From the NCBI RefSeq assembly GCF_014270035.1, contig NZ_JACNEP010000012.1, positions 1-64,000 of the forward strand: a stretch of 64,000 nucleotides of DNA, written 5' to 3'. This DNA is from Neptunicella marina (GTDB lineage Bacteria; Pseudomonadota; Gammaproteobacteria; Enterobacterales; Alteromonadaceae). Below are positions 36,712 to 45,667 of this stretch, one piece after another (position 1 is the stretch's first letter; every line of letters begins with the position of its first letter). The notes under the pieces were generated by a model that was given only the letters and a program-made list of their open reading frames with translations, ran no database searches and was not told the DNA's origin. Made by a program: the position numbers and the translations under genes.

Positions 36712-37611
36712 ATGACAACCACATGCGGTGGCAATTGCCAAAGTGACGCGACGCAGAATACTTCCCAGACTGCCGAGGTACATGATGCTTCTCATGGCGG
36801 CTTTGTGAGTGAGTACCATGTCCCCAAGATGGACTGTCCTTCAGAGGAAGGCATGATCCGTATGGCATTGGACAGTGTGGAACCTAAAGTTACATTGGAA
36901 TTCGATACCCCCAAACGCAAGGTGCATGTCTACCATGATGATAACGCTGACCTTATTGAAAAAAGAATGCAATCAGTCGGTCTGGGCGCGAGGCTTGAAA
37001 GCACAACGCCCGTCGCCAGCGAGTCCATCGTCCGTGCACAGGCGTCCGCAAAGCAGGAGGCAGAAAGAGAAGCTGGCATTCTCAAGTGGCTACTGGCAAT
37101 CAATGGCATCATGTTTGCCATTGAAATCACCGTTGGCTGGTGGGCACAATCCACTGGTTTGATTGCGGACTCCTTAGATATGTTCGCTGATGCCGCCGTC
37201 TACGGCGTGGCGCTGTATGCCGTAGGGCACAGTGTGCGGATGAAGTTGCGTGCAGCCCATTTTTCCGGTTGGCTTCAGATCATTCTCGCCTTAGGCGCTT
37301 TGGGCGAGGTGGTAAGGCGATTGGTATTGGGTAGTGAACCGCTTTCCACTTTGATGATGAGCTTCGGGCTTGTTGCCTTGGTGGCCAATGTGACCTGTCT
37401 GCTGTTGATTGCCAAAAGCCGGGATAGCGGCGCCCATATGAAAGCCAGCTGGATTTTCTCCGCCAATGACGTGATTGCCAATCTAGGGGTGATCCTTGCC
37501 GGTGGATTGGTGGCCTGGACGGGCTCACGTTATCCAGACTTGGTGATTGGCCTTATCATCGGCTTGATTGTGTTGAATGGCGCGCGCCGCATCTTGCAAC
37601 TTAAGTCCTGA
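36712..37611 (+). CDS. CDF-type cation transporter with N-terminal metal-binding domain
   Basis: This 299-aa protein has an HMA-like N-terminal domain with MDCPSEEGMIR (about residues 40-50), preceded by CGGNC. About six membrane helices with the CDF signature ADSLDMFADAAVYG follow. The second set of acidic/polar ligands (SANDVIANLG) is present. It exports Zn, Cd, Co or Pb across the inner membrane in exchange for protons. The Cys-rich N-terminus probably hands it the metal. It is the first gene after the Pb-type promoter. Confidence 0.88.
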   Translation: MTTTCGGNCQSDATQNTSQTAEVHDASHGGFVSEYHVPKMDCPSEEGMIRMALDSVEPKVTLEFDTPKRKVHVYHDDNADLIEKRMQSVGLGARLESTTPVASESIVRAQASAKQEAEREAGILKWLLAINGIMFAIEITVGWWAQSTGLIADSLDMFADAAVYGVALYAVGHSVRMKLRAAHFSGWLQIILALGALGEVVRRLVLGSEPLSTLMMSFGLVALVANVTCLLLIAKSRDSGAHMKASWIFSANDVIANLGVILAGGLVAWTGSRYPDLVIGLIIGLIVLNGARRILQLKS

Positions 37612-37626
37612 GACACCGGGCACAAT

Positions 37627-37806
37627 ATGAACAACAAGCAATCGTCTTATGATACACCGCCAATAAAGATCCTCGACCTGGCTCGCTTTGACAGGCGGAT
37701 AACAGGTAAACGAAAGGCGCTGGGACAATCGGTGATTGACTCCGCAATCAAAGGCGGTATGCTTTGCAGCCTATTCCATTTCATTGGGGTTATGTTCGGT
37801 TTATGA
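37627..37806 (+). CDS. Possible small ORF between the CDF gene and the His-rich gene
   Basis: This 59-codon frame begins with ATG 16 bp after the CDF stop. It ends in a TGA that overlaps the ATG of the next gene (ATGA). It has a soluble basic N-terminus and a short hydrophobic end (SLFHFIGVMFGL). There is no strong ribosome site (only CCGGG) and I recognise no family. The coupling overlap supports translation, but a spurious frame cannot be excluded. Confidence 0.3.
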   Translation: MNNKQSSYDTPPIKILDLARFDRRITGKRKALGQSVIDSAIKGGMLCSLFHFIGVMFGL

Positions 37807-38150
37807 GTCGAAAAGCACTGTCTTATCTGCTGTTAGTCTTGATTGCACTGCAATCAGTGACAGCTATGGCTGACGTGCATCCCATTAATTATTCGGATAC
37901 AGCTCCTTATTCCTCCGATGGCTCATCATCGGCAATGCTGGATAGCTCGACCGTTATTGATCCGGCAGATCAAAATACCGCGCCTGACGATCTGTTTCAT
38001 TGCCATCACCATGGCTGCCATTGTCATGTCTATTTATCCGGTAACCTGACTCACTCAAACTTTTTGCATAAACATTCGTTGCATAACAACTATCAAGCCC
38101 TCATTCCCGAGGCCCCATCCTCGTCGCTGTACCGCCCTCCAATCGCCTGA
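37803..38150 (+). CDS. Small exported His-rich protein (CzcI-like position)
   Basis: This 115-aa protein has a signal peptide (RKALSYLLLVLIALQSVTAMA). A Ser/Asp-rich linker and a metal-binding cluster HCHHHGCHCH follow, then more histidines (HSNFLHKHSLHNN). It probably binds Zn, Cd or Pb in the periplasm. Genes at this position in czc operons encode small proteins such as CzcI, but the sequence link is not established. I chose the ATG at 37803 (signal peptide start) over 37764. Confidence 0.65.
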   Translation: MSRKALSYLLLVLIALQSVTAMADVHPINYSDTAPYSSDGSSSAMLDSSTVIDPADQNTAPDDLFHCHHHGCHCHVYLSGNLTHSNFLHKHSLHNNYQALIPEAPSSSLYRPPIA

Positions 38151-38233
38151 TTTTACCGATTAAGTTTTTTCTGTGTTGCCGTTATCGCTGCAACGCGCGG
38201 TTTGAATTATCTTAAATAAGTAGGATCTACCAT

Positions 38234-39574
38234 ATGCTATCAATACGTACTGCGCCGGGTTCTGGCGCTACGGGTCGGCGGAATATCAAAAGCCGCTGCA
38301 TTCTGTTCAGTTTATTATTTTTTATTTCTTCGTCGGGGCTTAACGCCGCACCTGGGGACTCAACGATCACGCTGACCAATGCAGTGCAGCGCGCCTTGTC
38401 ACAAAACCCGTCTTTAAAAGTTTTTCCCTACCGCTACGCAGCCCTTCAAGGGCAGGCCGAAACAGCCGGGTTAAGACCGGCGTATGAGCTGGGATTTGAC
38501 GCTGAAAATGTCGGGGGCACTGGGGACTTCAGCGGCGCAGGTGGTGCTGAGCTGACCATTGCGCTGTCTTCGGTCATCGAAATGGGCGGTAAGCGCATGG
38601 CTCGGCGAGGTGTTGTTTCCCACAGCCGGTCGGTTCTCGATGCCAACCGTCAGGTGGAGTCCATGGACTTATTGGGCGAAGTCACCCGTCGCTATGTCGA
38701 TGTGCTGGCGGCACAGGAGCAGGTGAACCTAGCTGGCGAGGCCGCCCAATTGGCGAGCGAGAGCTTACGCATTGTGAAAAAGCGGGCTACGGCGGGAGCG
38801 ACACCCGAGGCGGAAGTCAAACGGGCACAGGCCGCTGCCGAGCAAGCGAAGCTCGCTTTGCTTTCGGAGCAGCAACGGCTTGCTTATTTGAAAGTGTCGT
38901 TGTCTGCCCTGTGGGGGGTAACCTCACCGGACTTTGACAAAGTGGAAGGCTCTCTTTTCCAATTCGGTGAGGACGTGGCATTTGAAACTTTGTACGCCAA
39001 AGTGAAAAAGAATCCGGCGATAGAAATATTCGCGACACAGTCCCGTCTCAAGGATGCGGAAATACGCCTTGCCGAAACCCAGTCCAGCGCCGATATCAGC
39101 TGGTCGGTGGGGGTTCGTCGCTTGCAGGAGACCGATGACACCGCGTTGGTAGCGGGTTTCAGCATGCCGTTGTTTTCCGGCAAGCGAAATGTCGGCGCCG
39201 TTTCGACCGCGTTGGCCGAAAAGAATCAGGTGTTGGCAGAGCGCGATGTAATGCTGCTGGATCTTCACACGCAACTGTTCCGGGCTTTTCACAACCGCAA
39301 ACAAGCCATTGTCGCGGTAGAGGCACTGCGCACCGCCATCATTCCCGCCCTTGAGCAGGCCCTGGTAGAAACTCAGGCGGCCTATCAACGCGGTCGCTAC
39401 GGGTATCTCGACTATGTCAGCGCGCGGCAGGAATTATTGAGCGCCAGGCGCACCCAGATCGAAGCGGCCGCAGCCGCCTTAACCTATGGTGCAGAAATTG
39501 AGCAGCTAACAGCAGAGCCCTTGGCCTTGACACAGTATGGCGAAGACAACACATTTTCAGGAACCCCACAATGA
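38234..39574 (+). CDS. czcC: Outer-membrane factor of heavy-metal efflux (CzcC-like)
   Basis: This 446-aa TolC-family protein has a signal region followed by two repeated helical domains. The typical ALSQNPSLKVFPYRYAALQG opening (quoted in part: ALSQNPSLK) and a late YQRGRYGYLDYVSARQEL segment are seen. It forms the outer-membrane channel of the tripartite exporter with the adaptor and pump downstream. Its stop overlaps the adaptor start by 4 bp. Confidence 0.9.
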   Translation: MLSIRTAPGSGATGRRNIKSRCILFSLLFFISSSGLNAAPGDSTITLTNAVQRALSQNPSLKVFPYRYAALQGQAETAGLRPAYELGFDAENVGGTGDFSGAGGAELTIALSSVIEMGGKRMARRGVVSHSRSVLDANRQVESMDLLGEVTRRYVDVLAAQEQVNLAGEAAQLASESLRIVKKRATAGATPEAEVKRAQAAAEQAKLALLSEQQRLAYLKVSLSALWGVTSPDFDKVEGSLFQFGEDVAFETLYAKVKKNPAIEIFATQSRLKDAEIRLAETQSSADISWSVGVRRLQETDDTALVAGFSMPLFSGKRNVGAVSTALAEKNQVLAERDVMLLDLHTQLFRAFHNRKQAIVAVEALRTAIIPALEQALVETQAAYQRGRYGYLDYVSARQELLSARRTQIEAAAAALTYGAEIEQLTAEPLALTQYGEDNTFSGTPQ

Positions 39575-40512
39575 AATCAAATACCCAGTTAAAAAAATCA
39601 TTTATCCGTCTAATTACGTGTTGCTTTGCGATCACCCTGTTGTCTGGACAAACTTTCGCCGAGACGGGTCACGGAGAAGAGGAAGAGCACGGTGAAGAAG
39701 GCCACGTCGAGCTGACCCAGGAGCAGATAAAACATGCCGGCATTACGCTGGCAACCGTTACCTCGGGCACCATCCGCGATGTTTTGCCAGTATATGGCGT
39801 CGTCGCCACCAACGCAGAGCGTGTACAGTCGGTAACGGCACGCTTCGACGGCGTTATTCGGGAAGTTAAAAAAAGTGTTGGTGATCCGGTTCGCAAAGGC
39901 GAACCCCTGGTGACTGTGGAAGCGAATGAAAGTCTGAAAACCTATTCGATAGTATCCGCACTCAATGGTGCCGTTACCCAGCGGAATGCAAACGCTGGCG
40001 AGCACACTACGGATATCCCGTTGTTGGTAGTACAGGATTTCTCAACGGTTTGGGTGGAGCTGTCGGTTTTTCCCAAGGATGTTGCTCAGGTTGAATTAGG
40101 CCAGCGGGTTCGCATTCTCAGTCTCGATTCGACCCATATCGCAGAGGGAAAAATCATCTATATTGCGCCGCTTGGCCAAACTGGTAATCAGGCCATTATG
40201 GCGCGCGCTTTGATCGACAACCCGAATGGCATTTGGAAACCCGGTCTCTTTGTCAACGCGCAAATCACCCGCGCCGAAATAGCCGCTCCAATGGTGATCC
40301 GCAACGAAGCCTTGCAAATCGTCGAGGATAACCCTGTCGTTTTTGTTCGGGGTGAGGAAGGTTTTGAAGCACGTACAGTGACTTTGGGGCGAACCGACGG
40401 TGAGCTAACCGAAGTGGTGGCAGGTCTGTCCGCAGATGAAGTGTATGTCAGCAAAAACAGTTTTATTTTGAAAGCGGAATTGGGTAAAGGGGAGGTTGGC
40501 GATGATGATTAA
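39571..40512 (+). CDS. czcB: Periplasmic adaptor of heavy-metal efflux (CzcB-like)
   Basis: This 313-aa membrane-fusion protein has a signal peptide and then a His/Glu-rich metal-binding patch (HGEEEEHGEEGH, about residues 34-45). Lipoyl and beta-barrel domains follow (FDGVIREVKKSVGDPVRKGEPL). The shortened helical hairpin is typical of CzcB/CusB-like adaptors. The gene overlaps czcC by 4 bp. Confidence 0.9.
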   Translation: MKSNTQLKKSFIRLITCCFAITLLSGQTFAETGHGEEEEHGEEGHVELTQEQIKHAGITLATVTSGTIRDVLPVYGVVATNAERVQSVTARFDGVIREVKKSVGDPVRKGEPLVTVEANESLKTYSIVSALNGAVTQRNANAGEHTTDIPLLVVQDFSTVWVELSVFPKDVAQVELGQRVRILSLDSTHIAEGKIIYIAPLGQTGNQAIMARALIDNPNGIWKPGLFVNAQITRAEIAAPMVIRNEALQIVEDNPVVFVRGEEGFEARTVTLGRTDGELTEVVAGLSADEVYVSKNSFILKAELGKGEVGDDD

Positions 40513-40586
40513 TAGCTCCCTGAAAGACATTCTGGATTCCATCGGCCGGAGCAGCATTCTATCGCCGCTCAACGAAGGAGTGTGTG

Positions 40587-43500
40587 ATGATCGATAAACT
40601 CATTCAATTTTCCATCGCACGCCGTTGGCTGGTGATGTTTCTGGTGCTGGTAACTGGTGCCCTGGGTGTCTGGAACTATCAGCACCTACCCATCGACGCG
40701 GTACCCGATATCACCAATGTCCAGGTGCAAATCAATACCGAAGCTCCCGGCTACTCACCGCTGGAAGTGGAGCAACGCATTACGTACTTGGTGGAACTGG
40801 CGATCACAGGGCTGCCCCACGTGGAGAGTACACGTTCGGTATCACGCTATGCTCTGTCCCAAGTGACCGTGGTGTTTGAAAAAGGCACGGACATTTACTT
40901 TGCCCGCAATCTTATCAACGAGCGCTTGCAGCAGGCAAAAAGCGAGATGCCTTCAGGAATCGGTCCGGTGATGGGGCCCGTTGCCACAGGACTCGGTGAA
41001 ATCTTTCACTATGCAGTGCATGCGAAACCGGGCGCCTTGCAAGAAAATGGTGAGCCCTATGATGCGACGGCCTTACGTACCTTGCAGGATTGGGTGATCC
41101 GTCCGCAGTTACGCCTGGTTCCCGGCGTCACCGAAGTCAATACCATTGGCGGCTTCGAGAAGCAGTTCCACATCACGCCGGAACCTTCAAGACTGCTGGC
41201 CTACCAGCTCAGCTTTGATGATTTAGTAGCGGCACTGGAGAAAAACAACGCTAATATCGGTGCTGGCTATATTGAAAAAAATGGTGAGCAATATTTAATC
41301 CGCGCCCCCGGACAGGTGGCTGACATCCCTGCGATCGAAAAAATCATCGTCGCTCGTCGAGCCGGGTTACCCATTACCGTGGCTGATGTGGCCGAGGTCG
41401 GATTCGGCAAAGAGTTGCGCACAGGTGCCGCTACTCGCGATGGTGAGGAGACTGTATTGGGTACCGCCGTCATGCTGCTGGGAGGTAATAGTCGGACGGT
41501 TTCCCAGGATGTGTCGGCCAAGTTGTTGGAGATCAATAAGACGCTGCCCGAGGGCGTGATTGCCGAACCGGTTTATAACCGTACGGTACTGGTCGATAAA
41601 ACCATTGCCACGGTGCAGGCCAACCTGGCCGAAGGTGCGGTATTGGTTGTCGTCGTGCTCCTGATCATGCTCGGCAACGTCCGGGCGGCCTTACTCACCG
41701 CAATGGTGATTCCATTGTCGATGTTGATGTTGATGACGGGCATGGTGCAAACCAAGGTCAGCGCCAATCTGATGAGTTTGGGCGCACTCGATTTTGGCTT
41801 GATTGTGGATGGTGCGGTGATCATTGTCGAAAACTGTATCATGCGCTTGGCTGGGCGACAGCATCATCTTGGGCGCACCTTAAAACTGGATGAGCGTTTT
41901 CAAACGGTGTTTGCGGCCACCCGCGAGGTTTTTGAGCCGAGTTTGATCAGCGTGTTAGTGGTGATTCTGGTGAACTTACCCATCCTGGCTTTGACGGGCG
42001 TGGAAGGCAAAATGTTTACGCCCATGGCTATGGCGGTGATCATGGCCTTGCTGTCTGCGTTGGTGCTGTCACTCACCTTCGTCCCTGCCGCCGTGGCGCT
42101 GTTTATGACGGGGCATATCGAGGAGAAGGACAATTTTATTGTTCGCCACTCCAAACGGTTTTACGCCCCGGTTTTGGCGTGGGCGCTAAAGTTTCGCGTT
42201 CTCGTATTGTCTGCGGCCCTGATCTTTGTGGTTTTGGTCGGCGCACTGGCCACGCGGATGGGGACGGAATTTATCCCTAATCTGGATGAGGGCGATATTG
42301 CCGTCCAGGCACTGCGAATACCCGGCACCAGTCTCACTCAATCCCTGGATATGCAGTTTCAACTGGAAAAAGCGGTTCTGGAAATCCCTGAAGTCAAAAC
42401 CTACTTCGCGCGCGTCGGCACGGCCGAAGTTGCCAGTGACCCCATGGGGCCCAACATTTCCGATGGCTATGTCATGCTCAGGGATCGCAGTGAATGGCCC
42501 GATCCTGATAAAACCAAAGCGCAGCTGTTGGAAGAAATTGGTGAGAAACTGACGTTGTTGCCGGGAAATGCCTATGAGATCAGCCAGCCGATCCAACTGC
42601 GCTTCAATGAATTGATTTCTGGTGTGCGATCAGACCTCGGGATCAAGGTGTTCGGCGATGATTTGGACCAGCTGCTTAAATCGGGCAGCGAAATCGCGGC
42701 GGTATTGACTGGCATCGAGGGCGCCGAAGGGGTTAAGGTCGAGCAGGTGTCTGGGTTACCTATTCTGTCCATTAATGCGGATCGTTCAGCCCTGTATCGT
42801 TATGGTTTGAATGTCGCCGATGTACAGGACGTGGTCGCCGCCGCCACGGGTGGTGAGGAAGCCGGCCTGATCTTTGAGGGCGACCAGCGGTTTTCGATAG
42901 TGGTGCGAGTGGCCGAGGGCATAAGGGGCGACTTGCGCGCGTTGGAACGTTTGCCGATACCGCTGCCAGAGGGCGGCTACGTACCGCTGCGGGAAGTGGC
43001 CAGTCTCACGCTGGCCCCTGGACCTAATCAGATCTCTCGCGAAAACGGCAAGCGGCGACTGGTTGTCAGCGCGAACGTTCGCGGTCGTGATTTGGGTGGT
43101 TTTGTGGCTGAAGTTCAGGGCAAAGTTGCGCAGCAGGTGAAATTGCCGCCCGGCTATTGGCTGGAGTATGGAGGCACCTTTGAGCAACTGCAATCGGCCT
43201 CGCAGCGGTTAAGCCTGCTTGTCCCCGTCACTTTGGTGATGATTTTTGCACTGTTGATGATGACCTTTGGTTCGGCAAAAGATGCGGCATTGGTCTTCAG
43301 TGGCGTACCGCTGGCGCTGACCGGTGGCGTTATCGCCTTGTGGTTAAGAGATATTCCCCTCTCGATCACAGCCGGCGTTGGGTTTATTACCTTATGCGGG
43401 GTTTCTGTACTGACGGGGGTCATGATGGTGTCGGCCTTTCGAGATGAGCTCAATCGGGGTGAATCCGTCGAGCAGGCGATTCAGGGCGGCGCCATGTTGA

Positions 43501-43727
43501 GATTGCGGCCGATTTTGATGGTCGCTCTGGTGGCTGCATTAGGCTTCTTGCCGATGGCACTCAACACCAGCACTGGAGCAGAAGTCCAAAGACCACTGGC
43601 CACGGTAGTCATCGGCGGCATTATCTCATCCACGTTACTCACTCTATTGGTACTTCCCGGCCTTTATCGACTGGCTTGGCGAAAGCCAAAAGAGATTGAT
43701 GACAACGGCGATCCGATCGCTCAGTGA
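40587..43727 (+). CDS. czcA: Heavy-metal RND efflux pump (CzcA-like)
   Basis: This RND pump of about 1,046 aa has twelve membrane helices and two large periplasmic loops. Helix 4 carries LGALDFGLIVDGAVIIVEN, with the D, D and E of the HME1 proton relay found in Zn/Co/Cd pumps. I chose the ATG at 40587, which follows AAGGAG, over the adjacent GTG. It exports divalent cations from the periplasm or cytoplasm with CzcB and CzcC. Confidence 0.95.
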   Translation: MIDKLIQFSIARRWLVMFLVLVTGALGVWNYQHLPIDAVPDITNVQVQINTEAPGYSPLEVEQRITYLVELAITGLPHVESTRSVSRYALSQVTVVFEKGTDIYFARNLINERLQQAKSEMPSGIGPVMGPVATGLGEIFHYAVHAKPGALQENGEPYDATALRTLQDWVIRPQLRLVPGVTEVNTIGGFEKQFHITPEPSRLLAYQLSFDDLVAALEKNNANIGAGYIEKNGEQYLIRAPGQVADIPAIEKIIVARRAGLPITVADVAEVGFGKELRTGAATRDGEETVLGTAVMLLGGNSRTVSQDVSAKLLEINKTLPEGVIAEPVYNRTVLVDKTIATVQANLAEGAVLVVVVLLIMLGNVRAALLTAMVIPLSMLMLMTGMVQTKVSANLMSLGALDFGLIVDGAVIIVENCIMRLAGRQHHLGRTLKLDERFQTVFAATREVFEPSLISVLVVILVNLPILALTGVEGKMFTPMAMAVIMALLSALVLSLTFVPAAVALFMTGHIEEKDNFIVRHSKRFYAPVLAWALKFRVLVLSAALIFVVLVGALATRMGTEFIPNLDEGDIAVQALRIPGTSLTQSLDMQFQLEKAVLEIPEVKTYFARVGTAEVASDPMGPNISDGYVMLRDRSEWPDPDKTKAQLLEEIGEKLTLLPGNAYEISQPIQLRFNELISGVRSDLGIKVFGDDLDQLLKSGSEIAAVLTGIEGAEGVKVEQVSGLPILSINADRSALYRYGLNVADVQDVVAAATGGEEAGLIFEGDQRFSIVVRVAEGIRGDLRALERLPIPLPEGGYVPLREVASLTLAPGPNQISRENGKRRLVVSANVRGRDLGGFVAEVQGKVAQQVKLPPGYWLEYGGTFEQLQSASQRLSLLVPVTLVMIFALLMMTFGSAKDAALVFSGVPLALTGGVIALWLRDIPLSITAGVGFITLCGVSVLTGVMMVSAFRDELNRGESVEQAIQGGAMLRLRPILMVALVAALGFLPMALNTSTGAEVQRPLATVVIGGIISSTLLTLLVLPGLYRLAWRKPKEIDDNGDPIAQ

Positions 43728-43804
43728 CACCCTCAGGATCGCGGCAAGTATCCTCTTGCCGCGATCCATCTAACAGTAATAGCGAATTTTTTTGGAGTAT
43801 TTAC

Positions 43805-44125
43805 ATGAAACAAATTACCGCCTTTATCCACCACGTTCGATCCGCCGATGTCATCGACGCACTGCGTGACGCAGGTTACAAAAACCTATCGCTACTCGAC
43901 ATCAAGGGTACTTTGAAGCCCCTCGGAGAGCGGGAATTGGCCTATTCTGCCGAAGCTGGCGTGGTTATCTCAGAAGTACAATTATCTCTGGTCTGTGATG
44001 ACAATCAGGTGGATGAGGTGACGGCTATCATACGCAAAACCGGGAAAATCGGACCCAACATATCCGGTTGGGTATACGTCACCCCTGTCGAGCAAGCGCT
44101 ACCGATTGGAGGAAAAGAAAATTAA
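43805..44125 (+). CDS. P-II-like regulator of the czc operon
   Basis: This 106-aa protein begins MKQITAFIHHVRSADVIDAL, a P-II-type beta-alpha-beta opening, and ends with GKIGPNISGWVYVTPVE. It lacks the T-loop sequence of GlnB and belongs to the P-II-like proteins found beside metal RND genes, whose ligand is unknown. The ATG at 43805 follows GGAG. It lies 77 bp after czcA and 4 bp before the lspA start. Confidence 0.85.
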   Translation: MKQITAFIHHVRSADVIDALRDAGYKNLSLLDIKGTLKPLGERELAYSAEAGVVISEVQLSLVCDDNQVDEVTAIIRKTGKIGPNISGWVYVTPVEQALPIGGKEN

Positions 44126-44129
44126 CTTC

Positions 44130-44666
44130 ATGGCGAACTCTAACCCGACAAACACCTTTTGTGGTTGGCTGTGTCTTTCCGGTTTGATATTACTGATGGA
44201 CCAGGCGAGTAAGTATGCCGTTGAGCGTACGATAGAGTACGGTGAGCGCGTGGAGATTAACTCAATTCTTAATATCGTACACATGATGAATCCTGGGGCT
44301 GCATTCAGCTTGCTAGCTGATGCTGGTGGCTGGCAACGCTATTTCTTTATTGCATTAGCCTCTGGCGTATCGGTTTGGTTGGTTTGGACAATGCGGCGGC
44401 GTCCAACCCGGCTTGAAGCGGCGAGCTATTCGATGCTGCTTGGTGGTGCATTGGGCAACCTGGTTGATCGTGTATGGCGTGGATCGGTAGTGGACTTTCT
44501 TGATTTTCACTGGAGCTATTCTCATTGGCCAGCATTCAATCTGGCTGATACAGCGATATTCATAGGGGTATGTATTTTTATTGTGAGTACCATAGGTAGT
44601 AGGAATCATCAAGTTCATGATGAAGGCGATAACAGCGACCATGAAAACAACAAAGGAATGAGGTAA
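44130..44666 (+). CDS. lspA: Lipoprotein signal peptidase LspA of the metal cluster
   Basis: This 178-aa four-helix aspartic protease has MMNPGAAFSLL, GGALGNLVDR and FNLADTAIF, with the catalytic Asp residues in the last two. Pb clusters carry such an lspA copy (pbrC in pbrBC), which may help make a Pb-binding lipoprotein or phosphate partner. GGAGG is 17 bp from the ATG, which is long. A TTG start at 44106 or a non-canonical start closer to GGAGG is possible. Confidence 0.9.
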   Translation: MANSNPTNTFCGWLCLSGLILLMDQASKYAVERTIEYGERVEINSILNIVHMMNPGAAFSLLADAGGWQRYFFIALASGVSVWLVWTMRRRPTRLEAASYSMLLGGALGNLVDRVWRGSVVDFLDFHWSYSHWPAFNLADTAIFIGVCIFIVSTIGSRNHQVHDEGDNSDHENNKGMR

Positions 44667-44669
44667 GTG

Positions 44670-44708
44670 GAGAACACGCTCCCGCTGTGGCATGTGGAGC
44701 GTGTTCTC
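44670..44708 (+). terminator. Stem-loop at the end of the czc-lspA operon
   Basis: A perfect 13-bp inverted repeat (GAGAACACGCTCC and complement, 44670-44682 and 44696-44708) has a 13-nt loop 3 bp after the lspA stop. No T run follows, so it may stabilise the transcript or pause it rather than act alone as an intrinsic terminator. Confidence 0.65.
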
Positions 44709-44732
44709 GGATTTATCAATTACTAAATAACC

Positions 44733-45593
44733 TCATGTCTTGTCCCGTCGAAAAGGCTGCATCAACTGTTGCCAATAGTCAGCTGGATAATTCGGCGTTG
44801 AAGCGATACCAAGATCTTTAGTACCGATCGTTCGTTCAGAGTCAAAATAAGCCGTTCCCAACAAGCGATCCGTCAAGGTGGTAAAAAGCCCGAAGTTCAC
44901 ATCGCCTTCTTCTGCCGTATTTAAGTGGTGGAAACGATGCACCGCGTTGATTGCGAGAACCCTCCTCAGCGGTCCAGTAAAATACGCCACGTTCGAGTGC
45001 TGCAATAGTAACTGAAGCACTACTGCAACCACCAACAACATCAGGACATTTTGTGGCACTCCTACAAAGAGCAATGGTGTCGTTCCTGCGACGGTTTCTA
45101 TCAATTGATGCAATGGATGTTTCATAAGACCATTAAAACCGTATAGCCGTTTTACGCTGTGATGAACGGCATGAAGGCGCCACAGTGAAGAGAGGCGATG
45201 ACTGGCAAAATGCGCCAGGGTGATGCCAACATCAGAAATGAGGATCGCCAAAAGTAACTGGAAAGCCAGCGGCCACCCGGAAGGCCATATCGGTGCCAAG
45301 ACCAGCAAGCCACCAAATAACGGGAGTACAGCAACGCCAATAACATTAAGTGACTCGTTCATAAAGGCGTGAAGCAGATCGCGTCGCTGATCTTGTTGCG
45401 GTTCATTAAACGCACGATCATAGGGTGTCAGTTTTTCGGTGGCGAAGGAAATTCCTATAAATACCAAGATCAAAAATACCAGCCAACCTTGGTTGTAACC
45501 CTCGGCAACAAGATAGATAGCGACGCCATTTCCGACGAGCAAAAACAACGGCAAATACAGGAGCCTAACCAACCACGTTATGCTACGAATCAT
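44733..45593 (-). CDS. Sterol desaturase/fatty acid hydroxylase-family protein
   Basis: This 286-aa membrane protein has four to five hydrophobic segments and three di-iron His clusters: HFASH, HAVHH and HRFHH. Members hydroxylate or desaturate lipids or carotenoids. Its presence as cargo of a metal transposon is unusual, and the substrate is unknown. It lies downstream of an AraC-type regulator on the same strand, with a 74-bp gap. Confidence 0.85.
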   Translation of the reverse strand: MIRSITWLVRLLYLPLFLLVGNGVAIYLVAEGYNQGWLVFLILVFIGISFATEKLTPYDRAFNEPQQDQRRDLLHAFMNESLNVIGVAVLPLFGGLLVLAPIWPSGWPLAFQLLLAILISDVGITLAHFASHRLSSLWRLHAVHHSVKRLYGFNGLMKHPLHQLIETVAGTTPLLFVGVPQNVLMLLVVAVVLQLLLQHSNVAYFTGPLRRVLAINAVHRFHHLNTAEEGDVNFGLFTTLTDRLLGTAYFDSERTIGTKDLGIASTPNYPADYWQQLMQPFRRDKT

Positions 45594-45667
45594 TTTAACA
45601 CTCCTCGCTGATTGAGAGTGTTCAGCATCTCATGTTTACACGTAGCCACATTGAACGAAAGTGCTGT

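Noticed and set aside
40502-40597. A 31-codon frame bridging the end of czcB and the start of czcA
   Set aside because: It overlaps both neighbours and has a weak start context. The AAGGAG in its end serves the czcA start. It is probably chance.
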